DNA of 20,449 nucleotides from the IMG/VR virus record IMGVR_UViG_3300033233_000190, positions 1 through 20,449 of that record. One strand, given 5' to 3'. The stretch is from a virus. Both the position numbers and the translations under genes were made by a program. Position 1 is the first letter of the stretch. Each line of letters begins with the position of its first letter. The notes below the pieces were generated by a model, which was given only the letters and a program-made list of their open reading frames with translations, was not told where the DNA came from and did not search any database. This document shows, in pieces, positions 1-7,607 of this stretch.

Positions 1-314
1 TGAAAAGCATCAAAGAAGTTGAGGATATTATAAAGGGCAGTGTAATTTTACCGAAGGCTAATATAACATCGAATAAAACTGGTGGCTTAATTTGGCTTAA
101 AGATGAACTTTCAAGAATTGAGGATAATTTTGACACGAGAACAGAGCTTTATAAGTTGCTGAAGTCCGAGCTTACACGATTAGGTCACTGGAAGAACAAA
201 GGGCGAGGCAATCCGAGAACAGGATTTAGAAATTCACCGGTTGCTGTTCAGACCTCCCAGCTCCGGCAGGCACTCAACGGAATGAATAAAAACACTCAAT
301 TAGATGAGTTATAA
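1..314 (+). CDS. Hypothetical phage protein, start codon cut by the window edge
   Basis: The frame beginning at base 3 is open from the window edge to a TAA at 312-314. The first two bases are TG followed by AAA AGC ATC, so the start is very probably an NTG codon whose first base lies just outside; the protein would then be about 104 residues and almost complete. It is basic, with a helical-looking first half and a conserved-looking centre, LGHWKNKGRGNPRTGF. I do not recognise the family. Its position upstream of the large terminase makes a small terminase or DNA-binding role conceivable, but nothing in the sequence shows this. The next small ORF overlaps its end by 11 bases. Confidence 0.7.
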   Translation, partial: KSIKEVEDIIKGSVILPKANITSNKTGGLIWLKDELSRIEDNFDTRTELYKLLKSELTRLGHWKNKGRGNPRTGFRNSPVAVQTSQLRQALNGMNKNTQLDEL

Positions 315-495
315 GCGCATCCCCATAAAAAAGGGGTATTCTGATATAGGCGAGGCAAAAAGAATGCAACAGCGAGCATTTATGGAAGAACTGAGAGAAA
401 AGGGAGGGGGGGGTAGTCCCGGAGTGGGTGGGTTCTTTTGGCAATCGGGCTTTAGCGTGATTTCACACACACTTGACATTAAAGTTCACGCTTAG
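304..495 (+). CDS. Small hypothetical protein with a Gly-rich stretch over a G8 run
   Basis: This 63-residue ORF starts at an ATG overlapping the end of the previous gene by 11 bases. The first 34 residues look like a normal basic, helical phage protein (MSYKRIPIKKGYSDIGEA...). The rest is less convincing: it passes through a run of eight Gs (406-413) coding GGGG and then a low-complexity tail. Adding one G to the run would stop translation at once, while deleting one G would give a shorter alternative tail, so the true C-terminus is uncertain. No clear ribosome binding site precedes the ATG, so expression would rely on coupling to the upstream gene. Function unknown. Confidence 0.4.
   Translation: MSYKRIPIKKGYSDIGEAKRMQQRAFMEELREKGGGGSPGVGGFFWQSGFSVISHTLDIKVHA
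402..432 (+). other. G-rich tract with possible G-quadruplex potential
   Basis: On the + strand this stretch holds GGG, A, eight Gs, twelve mixed bases, GGG, T, GGG. Four or more runs of at least three Gs lie within 31 bases in otherwise A+T-rich DNA. The pattern permits a G-quadruplex and makes the G8 run prone to slippage. Whether it folds or matters is unknown. Confidence 0.4.
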
Positions 496-540
496 CATTA
501 GAATTCACGTTTAGCATTAAATTTTATATTTAAGATTTAG
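451..540 (+). promoter_or_regulatory. Candidate regulatory region with direct and inverted repeats
   Basis: This short region covers the end of the 304-495 ORF and the gap before the next gene. It contains a perfect TTGACA (473-478), two near-identical 16-base direct repeats (485-500 and 504-519), and AGCGTGA (454-460), the exact reverse complement of TCACGCT (486-492). TATATT at 525-530 resembles a -10 box and lies 15 bases after TTCACG. No single pair has ideal 17-base spacing, so the promoter call is weak. The repeats could equally be operator sites or part of a packaging recognition region, since the terminase gene lies about 0.9 kb downstream. Confidence 0.3.
485..519 (+). repeat. Pair of 16-base direct repeats, TTCACGYTTAGCATTA
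   Basis: The copies at 485-500 and 504-519 match at 15 of 16 positions; the only difference is C versus T at the seventh base. Their starts are 19 bases apart, close to two helical turns, so both copies would face the same side of the DNA. This is a common arrangement for a DNA-binding protein. Confidence 0.7.
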
Positions 541-548
541 GAGATGTA

Positions 549-713
549 ATGACATTAGAAGAGACGAAAGAATACACAAAAAACGCATCATTACTATATG
601 ATATAATAAATGATTTCATAGATAAGAATGAGATGCAATTAACGCAGGTAATTGGGGTACTTGAGACGATAAAATTAGAGTTAATGATAGAGGCGACAGA
701 TGGAGAAGAGTAG
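549..713 (+). CDS. Small acidic hypothetical protein (54 residues)
   Basis: An ATG at 549 follows a good ribosome binding site (TTAGGAGA, about 5 bases upstream) and opens a 54-residue frame ending at TAG 711-713. The product starts MTLEETKEYTKNASLLYD and is strongly acidic and helical (for example NDFIDKNEMQLTQVIGVLE). The next gene starts inside its last codons, overlapping by 14 bases, as expected for translational coupling in a phage operon. It resembles the small helical accessory proteins found in phage early/late junctions, but I do not recognise a family. Confidence 0.7.
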   Translation: MTLEETKEYTKNASLLYDIINDFIDKNEMQLTQVIGVLETIKLELMIEATDGEE

Positions 714-915
714 GGAAGAGCAGGACGAGGATTTCCGGAGATACTTCAGTTGGTATGCAGACAAGGGGTGCAAGATATGTTACGGGACGGGGAAAGCAGG
801 TTGGATGGTTGAGTTACAGCAATATATGCCTTGTGAGTGTGTAATGAGAAATATGGAGAGGGAGAAGAGGGAACAGGAATCTAAAATAATCAAAGTTAAA
901 GAGGTTATAAATTGA
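700..915 (+). CDS. Small protein with CxxC...CxC zinc-binding pattern
   Basis: The 71-residue product carries C24-x-x-C27 followed by YGTGK, then P-C45-E-C47. CxxCxGxG is the signature of the zinc centre of DnaJ-type chaperones; here half of the site is supplied by a CxC, which would complete a four-cysteine zinc site. The remainder is charged and helical (residues 48-71, rich in E, K and R). Start choice is supported by AGAGG at 689-693, six bases before the ATG, inside the end of the upstream gene. Its stop (913-915) overlaps the next start in TTGA. A metal-bound structural or nucleic-acid/protein-binding role is likely; the precise function is unknown. Confidence 0.75.
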   Translation: MEKSREEQDEDFRRYFSWYADKGCKICYGTGKAGWMVELQQYMPCECVMRNMEREKREQESKIIKVKEVIN

Positions 916-1265
916 TAACTAAAAAAGAAGATGCTTGGATTACCGAATTCATTCCCCAATATACACCAAAGGGGTCGAGATTATATCATAGAAAATCGAG
1001 TTTAACTCCAAAACAGAGATTAGTTTCAGATTTCTTCGATAGATTTAGGGATGAGGGGTTGGTTGGGTCGGAACAGAACATTACATTAACAGCAATGAAT
1101 GGCGGGTTTATTACTACGTTTATGGAAAAAGACGGGAAATATATGGGGATGGGGTATAGGAAAGACTTAGCTGGGAATGAAATTGAAATAAGAACTCCGT
1201 ACTGTCCTACAAGAAGAGATGCGGATGGGTATCTTAATATGTTAATAAAGGCATATAATAAATGA
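912..1265 (+). CDS. Hypothetical phage protein, TTG start
   Basis: The protein has 117 residues. No ATG occurs in the first half, and TTG 912-914 is preceded by GAGGTT (901-906) at good spacing and overlaps the previous stop in TTGA, so TTG is the best start. The product has a basic N-terminal half (YTPKGSRLYHRKSSLTPKQR) and an aromatic, mixed alpha/beta second half with MNGGFITTFMEKDGKY and YCPTRRDADGYLNML. No family is recognised. Its position among small genes before the terminase suggests a late regulatory or packaging accessory role, which is inference only. Confidence 0.7.
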   Translation: MITKKEDAWITEFIPQYTPKGSRLYHRKSSLTPKQRLVSDFFDRFRDEGLVGSEQNITLTAMNGGFITTFMEKDGKYMGMGYRKDLAGNEIEIRTPYCPTRRDADGYLNMLIKAYNK

Positions 1266-1384
1266 TTTTATCTGACTTAGTTTATAAAGACGCATTAGAC
1301 TTTCCCGATGGGATATATTTATGGATTTCTGAGGTAAAATTCAGAGTTTACATTTTCCACAATCAAATGATAGTATTGAATTGA
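1262..1384 (+). CDS. Very small hypothetical protein (40 residues)
   Basis: ATG 1262-1264 overlaps the previous stop as ATGA, and its own TGA (1382-1384) overlaps the TTG start of the terminase as TTGA. The reading frame therefore fills exactly the 115-base space between two genes with the same four-base coupling seen elsewhere in this operon, which is the main support for it. The product begins MILSDLVYKDALDFPDGIYL and looks like a small beta-rich domain (WISEVKFRVYIFHNQMIVLN). The ribosome binding site is poor (AAAGG, somewhat far). Function unknown; it may also serve to carry ribosomes to the terminase start. Confidence 0.55.
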   Translation: MILSDLVYKDALDFPDGIYLWISEVKFRVYIFHNQMIVLN

Positions 1385-3066
1385 TCGAACAAGAGCAAAA
1401 ATGGGTAAAGGAGAATGTTGAAGTTTTTTCAACTTTTGCCGAGAAGTATTTAAAAATCAAGACAAAAGATGGAAGGATTGTTCCTTTCAAACTAAACAGT
1501 GCACAAAAGAAGGTCAATCAGATAGTTGAAGACACAATAAAAGCTGGGAAACCACAAAAATTCATCATTCTTAAAGCACGACAAGAAGGAATCTCAACAT
1601 ATTTTGCCGGGAGAGGGTTCTGGAGGTCTATAACGAGGAAATACTGGAAAACAGCGGTAATTGGACACGTTAAAGACGCATCTAATAACCTTTTCGATAT
1701 GATAAAGAGGTTCTATAACTATTTAGACCCCATATTACAGCCAAGTTTACAGGCATCTAACGAGAAAAAGCTTGCATTTTCCAAATTAGAGTCAGAAATG
1801 AAGGTTTTCACAGCAGAGGGTGGGGATTCAGTAGGTCGTTCAGACAACTTTCAGGATTTATTACTAACCGAAGTTGCTTTTTGGAGAGATGCAGACGCAG
1901 TATTAACTGCTTTAATGGAGACGGTTGGGGATATTCCAGATTCCTTAATAGTTTTAGAGAGTACGGCTAATGGAGTTGGCGGGGAATTTTATGAAAGATG
2001 GCAGGCAGTTAAGAATGGAGAATCAGACTTTACACCTATTTTTTTAGCTTGGTACGAATTAGATGAATACAAGAGGAATTTTCAGACAGAAGATGAGAAA
2101 AAGAGATTCATAGAATCAATGACCGACTTAGAAAAGAAGAATATGGAGACATATGGGTTGACTTTAGAACAAATGAATTGGTACAGACATCGTTTAATAA
2201 ACAAATACAACTATAATCTCTTAAAAATGCAACAGGAAAACCCATTCAATGATATAGAAGCATTTATATCATCCGGAAGACCTGTTTTTGACAATGAAAT
2301 TTGTGCAAGGAATTATGAACTCTCTAAAAAAGCTAAACCAAGAATTGGAAATTTAGTTTACAGAGGCGATAAAGTAGAGTTTCAAGATAACGTAAGAGGA
2401 TATATAAAATTATTCTACGACCCCGACTTAAAAGAAAACGAAAAATATAGATTTTCAGCAGGTTGTGATGTAGCTGAGGGATTAGAACAAGGAGATTATT
2501 CAGTTATCCCTGTACTTGATAGAAAAAATATGAAAGTAGTCTTAGAGTGGCACGGGCATATAGACCCTGACTTACTCGCTGATGAACAGGAAAAAATATC
2601 AAAATTTTTAAGTGGGGACGTATTCTTTGCCACCGAGAAGAACAACCACGGACTAACCACCATCGTGAGTGCTTATAAAAAGAAATTAAAGCAATATTAT
2701 AATCAAACATTCACAAAAGGTTATTCATCTACTTCTTCTGATTTAGGGTTTAAGACATCTGCACAATCCAAGGTAATAGTAATAAATAATTTAAATGAGT
2801 GGATAAGAGAACAGGTTTTTTGGAGTGATTCTACTGAATTTTGGAGTGAATGTTTAACATTTGTTCGTAACGAAAGAGGACAAATGTCTGCACAGGGGAA
2901 AGATGAAGATAAATCTACGAAATGTTTTGATGATAGAGTAATTGCTTATGCTTTAATGATACATTGTTCCCTTTGGATGCCAAATTTCCATATAGAAATT
3001 CCTAAAGAACCAGTATCGAGACCATTTTTTGAAGAAGAAATTTTAGTTGACGAGGCGACATTTTGA
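1381..3066 (+). CDS. terL: Terminase large subunit (DNA-packaging ATPase/nuclease)
   Basis: This 561-residue protein is the motor that pumps genome DNA through the portal into the prohead and cuts the concatemer. The ATPase half has a Walker A-like ILKARQEGIS (63-72), a Walker B-like DLLLTEVAFW (159-168) with the catalytic glutamate E164, and the coupling motif ESTANG (193-198). The RNase H-like nuclease half has GCDVAEG (D363) and D372, the TEKNNHG segment (E419) and D517-D518 near the C-terminus. Walker A lacks a classical GKT/S, but RQxGIS is common in phage terminases. TTG 1381 is the only sensible start, because an in-frame stop lies at 1330-1332 and no ATG precedes the ATPase domain. 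The portal gene overlaps its stop by four bases. Confidence 0.95.
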   Translation: MIEQEQKWVKENVEVFSTFAEKYLKIKTKDGRIVPFKLNSAQKKVNQIVEDTIKAGKPQKFIILKARQEGISTYFAGRGFWRSITRKYWKTAVIGHVKDASNNLFDMIKRFYNYLDPILQPSLQASNEKKLAFSKLESEMKVFTAEGGDSVGRSDNFQDLLLTEVAFWRDADAVLTALMETVGDIPDSLIVLESTANGVGGEFYERWQAVKNGESDFTPIFLAWYELDEYKRNFQTEDEKKRFIESMTDLEKKNMETYGLTLEQMNWYRHRLINKYNYNLLKMQQENPFNDIEAFISSGRPVFDNEICARNYELSKKAKPRIGNLVYRGDKVEFQDNVRGYIKLFYDPDLKENEKYRFSAGCDVAEGLEQGDYSVIPVLDRKNMKVVLEWHGHIDPDLLADEQEKISKFLSGDVFFATEKNNHGLTTIVSAYKKKLKQYYNQTFTKGYSSTSSDLGFKTSAQSKVIVINNLNEWIREQVFWSDSTEFWSECLTFVRNERGQMSAQGKDEDKSTKCFDDRVIAYALMIHCSLWMPNFHIEIPKEPVSRPFFEEEILVDEATF

Positions 3067-4964
3067 TTGAAAATACACCACTATCCGCATCAGACCTTGA
3101 ATATCTGCACGATCAGGTAATCTCATTTTTCACAGAGAAATGGGAAATAGGTTCTGAAAATGAACGTTATCAGAAAATTGATAATTGGGATGCTGATAAA
3201 AAGAAGAAAATCCGCAATCAGCAGAGACAGCCATATTCAATCCCGATTGCCATTACGAAACTCGGCACAATCTATGCCACACAGAAACAGGCGAGAACTC
3301 AATATAAAGTTGAGGCGAAAGTTGACCCAAATGATGAGATTAAAGCTGAATTAGCCACTTTAATGCTAAGAGACGATGAGAAGTCATCTAAATTTAAATA
3401 TTTAGAATCAGAAGTATTCCAATCTGGTGTTGGTGTCTTATACGGGGCTGGGGAAGCGTATGTAGATTACTCGACTATAACTCCTAAAATAAAATTCAGA
3501 AAATTAGATTATAAGAATGTAGTCTGGGATATAAACTCAAGAGAATATGATTTATCCGATGCACTTTGGCAGGCAAAGATTGACAGGATGTATAGATTCC
3601 AATTTGAACAGCAATATGGGGAGAGTAAAGAAATAAGTGAGAACGATGGAAGTTGGGGCAGAGAGAAAAACTCCTACTATGTAACTAAAAACCCAAATGG
3701 TAAGAGTGAATTTGATATACTTTCGGTATTCACGCATTATCAAAAAGTTACAAGAAAATATTGGTATGTAATACATCCTGACCCGTTAGGTTTCTTAGGG
3801 GACGGGGTTTATATGAAAAGACTAAACTCACAAGAAGAAGCAGATGTAGAATTAAGAAAAGCAAACTTCAAATATGTTGCTAACGGATTTGATAAAATGG
3901 GCAAGGTAGAAGAGAAAGAAGAAGTAGCTTACGATAAATACATATTCGCAGATTCAAGAATAGTTAAATACGAACAATTAGATTATCCCTCATTTCCTAT
4001 TAAAATATTCAGATGTTTCCATTATGAAGATGATTTCTGGAGTTTTATGGATGTGCTTAAAAGTCCGCAGATATTCTACGATAGACTTTTAGCACAGATA
4101 GATTATTCCTTCGGTTCAGATATAAAAACAGTTTATCAGTTAAATGTAAACGCATTAGCTGATGGGATGACTTACGAACAGGCAAAGAAGATAATTGAAC
4201 AGACAGGGGGAGTAGTTCCTTCTAATTCAAACGAAGCCATAGTGCAGGCAATTAAAGCACAGGGGGTAAATCCTCAATGGTTACAAATTGCAACTGTAAT
4301 GCAGAGTTTAATGGAGGATTTCGCAGGTGGAAGAAGTTTTTCAGGATTAGGTGAAGGTTCGGGTGAATCCGGAAGAGCGATAAATCTAAAGAAACAACAA
4401 GGTGCTTTAGTTGCCTTCTTAATGTTAGACAACCTTGCAAGATGGAAACAAATGATGGGTGAATTTGCTTTATTCCTACATAGCGAATACGATACAGTAG
4501 AAAGACAAATAAAAGTGCAGGGTGCGGAATTATCACCAGAGATGCTTCAGATATTAAATCAGAACGGAATGGTAGCGCCTTCACAGACAGACCAAGAATC
4601 TGTTTATGTAAAAGTAGGTGGAATTGATTTTCTAAAAGATGCAGAATTAGAACTAACAGTAACCGAAGCATCACTAACTGCATCGGAGAAAGAATTTAAA
4701 TACTTACAACTATTAGAAATGGGCAGGGCTAATCAAGCAATGTGGCAAATGCCCGCTTATATTCAAATGTTGTTAGAATATGATCCGAATATTTCCAGTA
4801 GAATGAAGAAACAATTATTACAACAGATTGAACAGTATAATCAACAACAACAGCAAATGGCTCAACAAGAATTAAATATTAAAAAAGCAGCCATACTTCA
4901 AGATGGAATAAATGCTAATTTGAATTATAGAGCACAAAACCAAAAACAACAAATAAAGGAATAA
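3063..4964 (+). CDS. Portal protein (P22-like)
   Basis: The 633-residue protein would form the dodecameric ring at one capsid vertex, through which terminase packages DNA and to which adaptors attach. Position directly after terL, length and composition fit a podovirus portal. A typical segment is GESGRAINLKKQQGA (about 435-450), resembling the SG-A...R/K...G stretch of portal stem regions. The C-terminus (about 585-633) is rich in Gln and predicted helical, like the barrel-forming tail of P22-type portals. The start is TTG 3063, overlapping the terminase stop as TTGA with GAGG about 10 bases upstream; no earlier in-frame start is attractive. Assignment to the P22 family is inference from pattern, not from a search. 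Confidence 0.88.
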   Translation: MIENTPLSASDLEYLHDQVISFFTEKWEIGSENERYQKIDNWDADKKKKIRNQQRQPYSIPIAITKLGTIYATQKQARTQYKVEAKVDPNDEIKAELATLMLRDDEKSSKFKYLESEVFQSGVGVLYGAGEAYVDYSTITPKIKFRKLDYKNVVWDINSREYDLSDALWQAKIDRMYRFQFEQQYGESKEISENDGSWGREKNSYYVTKNPNGKSEFDILSVFTHYQKVTRKYWYVIHPDPLGFLGDGVYMKRLNSQEEADVELRKANFKYVANGFDKMGKVEEKEEVAYDKYIFADSRIVKYEQLDYPSFPIKIFRCFHYEDDFWSFMDVLKSPQIFYDRLLAQIDYSFGSDIKTVYQLNVNALADGMTYEQAKKIIEQTGGVVPSNSNEAIVQAIKAQGVNPQWLQIATVMQSLMEDFAGGRSFSGLGEGSGESGRAINLKKQQGALVAFLMLDNLARWKQMMGEFALFLHSEYDTVERQIKVQGAELSPEMLQILNQNGMVAPSQTDQESVYVKVGGIDFLKDAELELTVTEASLTASEKEFKYLQLLEMGRANQAMWQMPAYIQMLLEYDPNISSRMKKQLLQQIEQYNQQQQQMAQQELNIKKAAILQDGINANLNYRAQNQKQQIKE

Positions 4965-4967
4965 AAA

Positions 4968-5882
4968 ATGCCAGAGAACACGCAAGCAGACCCAACAGTT
5001 GACAACCAAGCGGAAGCAGTTGAAAACCAAGTTGAAGAAGCACCTGTAATCGAGCAGATAGGAGAACTTCTTAAAGGCAATCCGAATTCTGAAGTAGAAC
5101 CAATCCAAGAGGAAGTTCCTGCACAGGATGAAGAACCAAAGGAAGACCTAAAAGAAAAGCCAACTGAGGTTCAAAATGAAGAACCAAAACAATCGAAGCC
5201 CGATGAACTTATCATTGATGACGCTTTGATAGAGCGTTACCCCACGCTTAAAATGTATAGGGGTAAGAAAATACTTGAGGACTTACCGAAGGCATATCAT
5301 AATATTGTACTTGCTTATGCGGAAGACCACAAGAAACTTAAACAAATAGAAAAAGAACAGGCGAAACAGAAACTTCCTGAATTATCGGCTATTCCCGACC
5401 CAGTGGCAGAGCCAGATGAATTTAAGAAATGGTTAGCTGACTATACTGAAAAAGTGAAGTCAGAAGTTACCCCTCCACCGCAAGTGGATTGGGTAGCAGA
5501 GGCAAGAAAAGTATTACCACCTGAAGTTGACTTTGATAAAGTTAGGGAGAATTTCTTAAACTTTAATGCTGAAAGATTCTTTAACGAATTAGGAGAACTT
5601 AGACCAGAAGTGGCTGGCTTCTATGAAAAGAATCCGCACATTTTAATTAACGAAATGAAAACCTATTATCAATTAGCTTCACAAGCTGAAAAGAATGCAA
5701 TGGCAATTAAGTCAGAAGCAAACACTAAAGCATATAATACTATCAAGACTTCACTTAAAAAAGCCAATGAGAACAAAGAGGACTTACCACAAGCCCAATT
5801 TAATCAAGTTGGAAGAACAGATAGGTCAACGCCAGAGGATGAACTGTTAGCCAATATTTATAAAATTGCACAGGGAAGATAA
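4968..5882 (+). CDS. Putative scaffolding protein
   Basis: The 304-residue protein lies between portal and major capsid, the usual place for a scaffold, which guides coat assembly and then leaves the prohead. Residues 1-80 are strongly acidic and rich in Glu, Pro, Gln and Asn (for example EEAPVIEQIGELL), and so probably disordered. Residues 85-125 contain a conserved-looking block (IERYPTLKMYRGKKILEDLP), followed by charged helices and a basic C-terminal third. This acidic-then-helical plan fits known scaffolds. The ATG has AAAGGA about eight bases upstream, inside the end of the portal gene. No protease domain is seen, so cleavage of the scaffold is not implied. Confidence 0.72.
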   Translation: MPENTQADPTVDNQAEAVENQVEEAPVIEQIGELLKGNPNSEVEPIQEEVPAQDEEPKEDLKEKPTEVQNEEPKQSKPDELIIDDALIERYPTLKMYRGKKILEDLPKAYHNIVLAYAEDHKKLKQIEKEQAKQKLPELSAIPDPVAEPDEFKKWLADYTEKVKSEVTPPPQVDWVAEARKVLPPEVDFDKVRENFLNFNAERFFNELGELRPEVAGFYEKNPHILINEMKTYYQLASQAEKNAMAIKSEANTKAYNTIKTSLKKANENKEDLPQAQFNQVGRTDRSTPEDELLANIYKIAQGR

Positions 5883-5902
5883 TTCCCAAAAGGAGATAAA
5901 CA

Positions 5903-7111
5903 ATGGCTTTAACAGGCGTAATATCAACAGTCAGAAGTTCAGCAACAGGCGTTTTAGCTGCTAATCAGAAACCTGACATAGATAGTGTATTAAGGTTAAT
6001 AAAACCTTATCAGACACCACTAATGCAGTGGTTATATTTTTCAAACAAACAATCAAAAGTTGTTTTAAACTCAAACGGTAAATTCAGTTGGTTTGAAGAT
6101 GAGTATTTACCTCATCAGACAACAGTTACTGCCGCAGTTAATTTATCATCTACATATTATTTGAATCTCACAAGTTCAAATTGTACCAATGTAAGTTTCT
6201 TCAAATTAAACGATTTAGTTTACATTGAAGCAAACGATGAATTAGCTTTCGTTTCAACAGTAGCAAGTGCAACTGATATTACATTAACAAAAGTTCACGC
6301 AACAATTCCAACTGCACTTACAGCAATTGACGCATCCGCAGTTGGTTCTTACATTAAAATCGTTGGTTCTTGGAACTTAGAAAACAACGAAAAAGTAACT
6401 TCTATCACTACTCAGGAAGTTGAAGTTTACAACTACTGTACAATCTTTAACGAGGGTATTGGAACAACAGGAAGAGACCAAGCTGGTGTAAACTACACAG
6501 ATGGCAAGACTCACGATGAAGAAGTGATGAAGAAAATGGAAGAAATGAAACTTATGTATGAGAGAAACTTCCTTTTCTCAAACGTAGCAGTTTCAACAGG
6601 AACAACAACCGCCACAAAGAAAACAATTGGTAAAGGGTTGAAAGGATTCTTCACATCTAATGCAGTATCTTACTCAGGTGATATTTCCGAGCAAGCACTT
6701 GACGCATTCTTTGCTCAGGTATTTGCAAAAGGAGATACACAGAGAACATTTGTTGTAGGTAACAACCTATTCAATGGCATCTCTAAGATTGCAAAAGACA
6801 AACAAGGTTCTTTCCCTTCAGTAATTGACAGTTCTTATGGTGGAAGAGTAAACACATATCTACACGGTATGGGTGATGTTAAAATAGTAAGAGACCCCGT
6901 AATGGATGGTAAATTTGCTAATGCAGGATTTATTTTCCAGGAAGACCAGATAATTCCAAGACATATGGGTAATGATAAGAAAGGTTCAAGAAAGTTCCGC
7001 ATCGAAGCTAATGTAGAGACTCCGGGTGCAGACAGAACCGAAACCAAACTCTTAGCAGATATTGGTTTACAAGTCAATAACCAAGAACTTGGCGGGCTCT
7101 TATATCAATAA
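5903..7111 (+). CDS. Major capsid protein (HK97 fold, possibly SU10/DUF5309-like)
   Basis: The 402-residue protein follows the scaffold gene and has the strongest ribosome binding site pattern of the head module (AAAAGGAGAT before the ATG). The N-terminus has PDIDSVLRLIKPYQTPLMQW (25-44), then FSWFEDEYLPHQTTV (61-75), reminiscent of the TP-phi...W-x-D segment of SU10/DUF5309 capsids. The middle has VEVYNYCTIFNEGIGTTG and a long charged helix (KKMEEMKLMYER), fitting the spine helix of the HK97 fold. The C-terminus ends ADIGLQVNNQELGGLLYQ, also like that family. Major capsid identity is strong from context and length; the named subfamily is tentative. A hairpin just downstream probably separates its high expression from later genes. 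Confidence 0.88.
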   Translation: MALTGVISTVRSSATGVLAANQKPDIDSVLRLIKPYQTPLMQWLYFSNKQSKVVLNSNGKFSWFEDEYLPHQTTVTAAVNLSSTYYLNLTSSNCTNVSFFKLNDLVYIEANDELAFVSTVASATDITLTKVHATIPTALTAIDASAVGSYIKIVGSWNLENNEKVTSITTQEVEVYNYCTIFNEGIGTTGRDQAGVNYTDGKTHDEEVMKKMEEMKLMYERNFLFSNVAVSTGTTTATKKTIGKGLKGFFTSNAVSYSGDISEQALDAFFAQVFAKGDTQRTFVVGNNLFNGISKIAKDKQGSFPSVIDSSYGGRVNTYLHGMGDVKIVRDPVMDGKFANAGFIFQEDQIIPRHMGNDKKGSRKFRIEANVETPGADRTETKLLADIGLQVNNQELGGLLYQ

Positions 7112-7117
7112 TTAAAC

Positions 7118-7135
7118 GGGTGGGAAATCCCACCC
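7118..7135 (+). terminator. Hairpin after the major capsid gene (probable attenuator)
   Basis: GGGTGGG (7118-7124) pairs perfectly with CCCACCC (7129-7135) across a four-base loop, AAAT. It lies seven bases after the capsid stop and 17 bases before the next start. The following TAATTT is only a weak U tract, so partial termination or 3'-end stabilisation of capsid mRNA is more likely than full termination. Confidence 0.65.
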
Positions 7136-7152
7136 TAATTTAAAGGAGATGT

Positions 7153-7551
7153 ATGTACACATTCACAAGCGTAAATAACAGATTCAGAATATTTGGAGCC
7201 CCGGTTAATGGACAGCCCGAATATGATGTAAGATTTGAGCCAATAGGCAGTATGGGGAGATTTGCAACAAACGACAGTGAACTTGCAGAGAAGTTAAGAG
7301 CACACCCCGAATTTGGGAAAAGGTTTATGGAAATTGGAATCAGTGCAAAAGAAAATCCTCACGTAGTTTCAGGAATCCGAAGTTCAGAAACAAAAACCGA
7401 ATTAGGCAAAGAGCCAATTGACCCAGAGAAGTTAATTCAGTTTGGAAGATTACAGGCAACTCTTTTAAAGAAAGACGGGAGCTATCGTAGAGACGCTTCC
7501 GAAGAAGAAATAAAACAGTACGAATCATTAAAAAAAGAATTGGGTGAATAA
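7153..7551 (+). CDS. Small head-associated hypothetical protein
   Basis: The 132-residue product follows the capsid hairpin and has a strong ribosome binding site (AAAGGAGAT, 7142-7150). The first half is a compact beta-rich region ending in FATNDSELAEKLRAHPEFGK, a short helix-turn pattern that I associate with small phage proteins encoded next to capsid genes. The second half is charged and helical (residues 80-132, including DASEEEIKQYESLKKELG). It could be a capsid-end or head-completion factor. No enzymatic motif is visible, and I cannot name a family with confidence. Confidence 0.75.
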   Translation: MYTFTSVNNRFRIFGAPVNGQPEYDVRFEPIGSMGRFATNDSELAEKLRAHPEFGKRFMEIGISAKENPHVVSGIRSSETKTELGKEPIDPEKLIQFGRLQATLLKKDGSYRRDASEEEIKQYESLKKELGE

Positions 7552-7607
7552 GAGTAACCCAGTGGATGACGAATTTTGAGTAATCATCAAAGAAAGGATC
7601 AAATAAA

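Noticed and set aside
125-132. TAATTTTG, matching a Bacteroidota-type -7 promoter box
   Set aside because: It lies inside the first coding sequence, no matching -33 element sits at the right distance, and chance matches are expected in A+T-rich DNA.
1567-1596. Apparent loss of the Walker A lysine-serine/threonine (RQEGIS) in the terminase
   Set aside because: Many functional phage large terminases have RQxGIS-type variants with an upstream basic residue; the nuclease and Walker B glutamate are intact, so no defect is implied.
4252-4683. 143-residue open frame on the minus strand within the portal gene
   Set aside because: It lies wholly inside a well supported + strand gene, is a Leu/His-rich shadow typical of the complement of coding DNA, and has no convincing start signal or family features.
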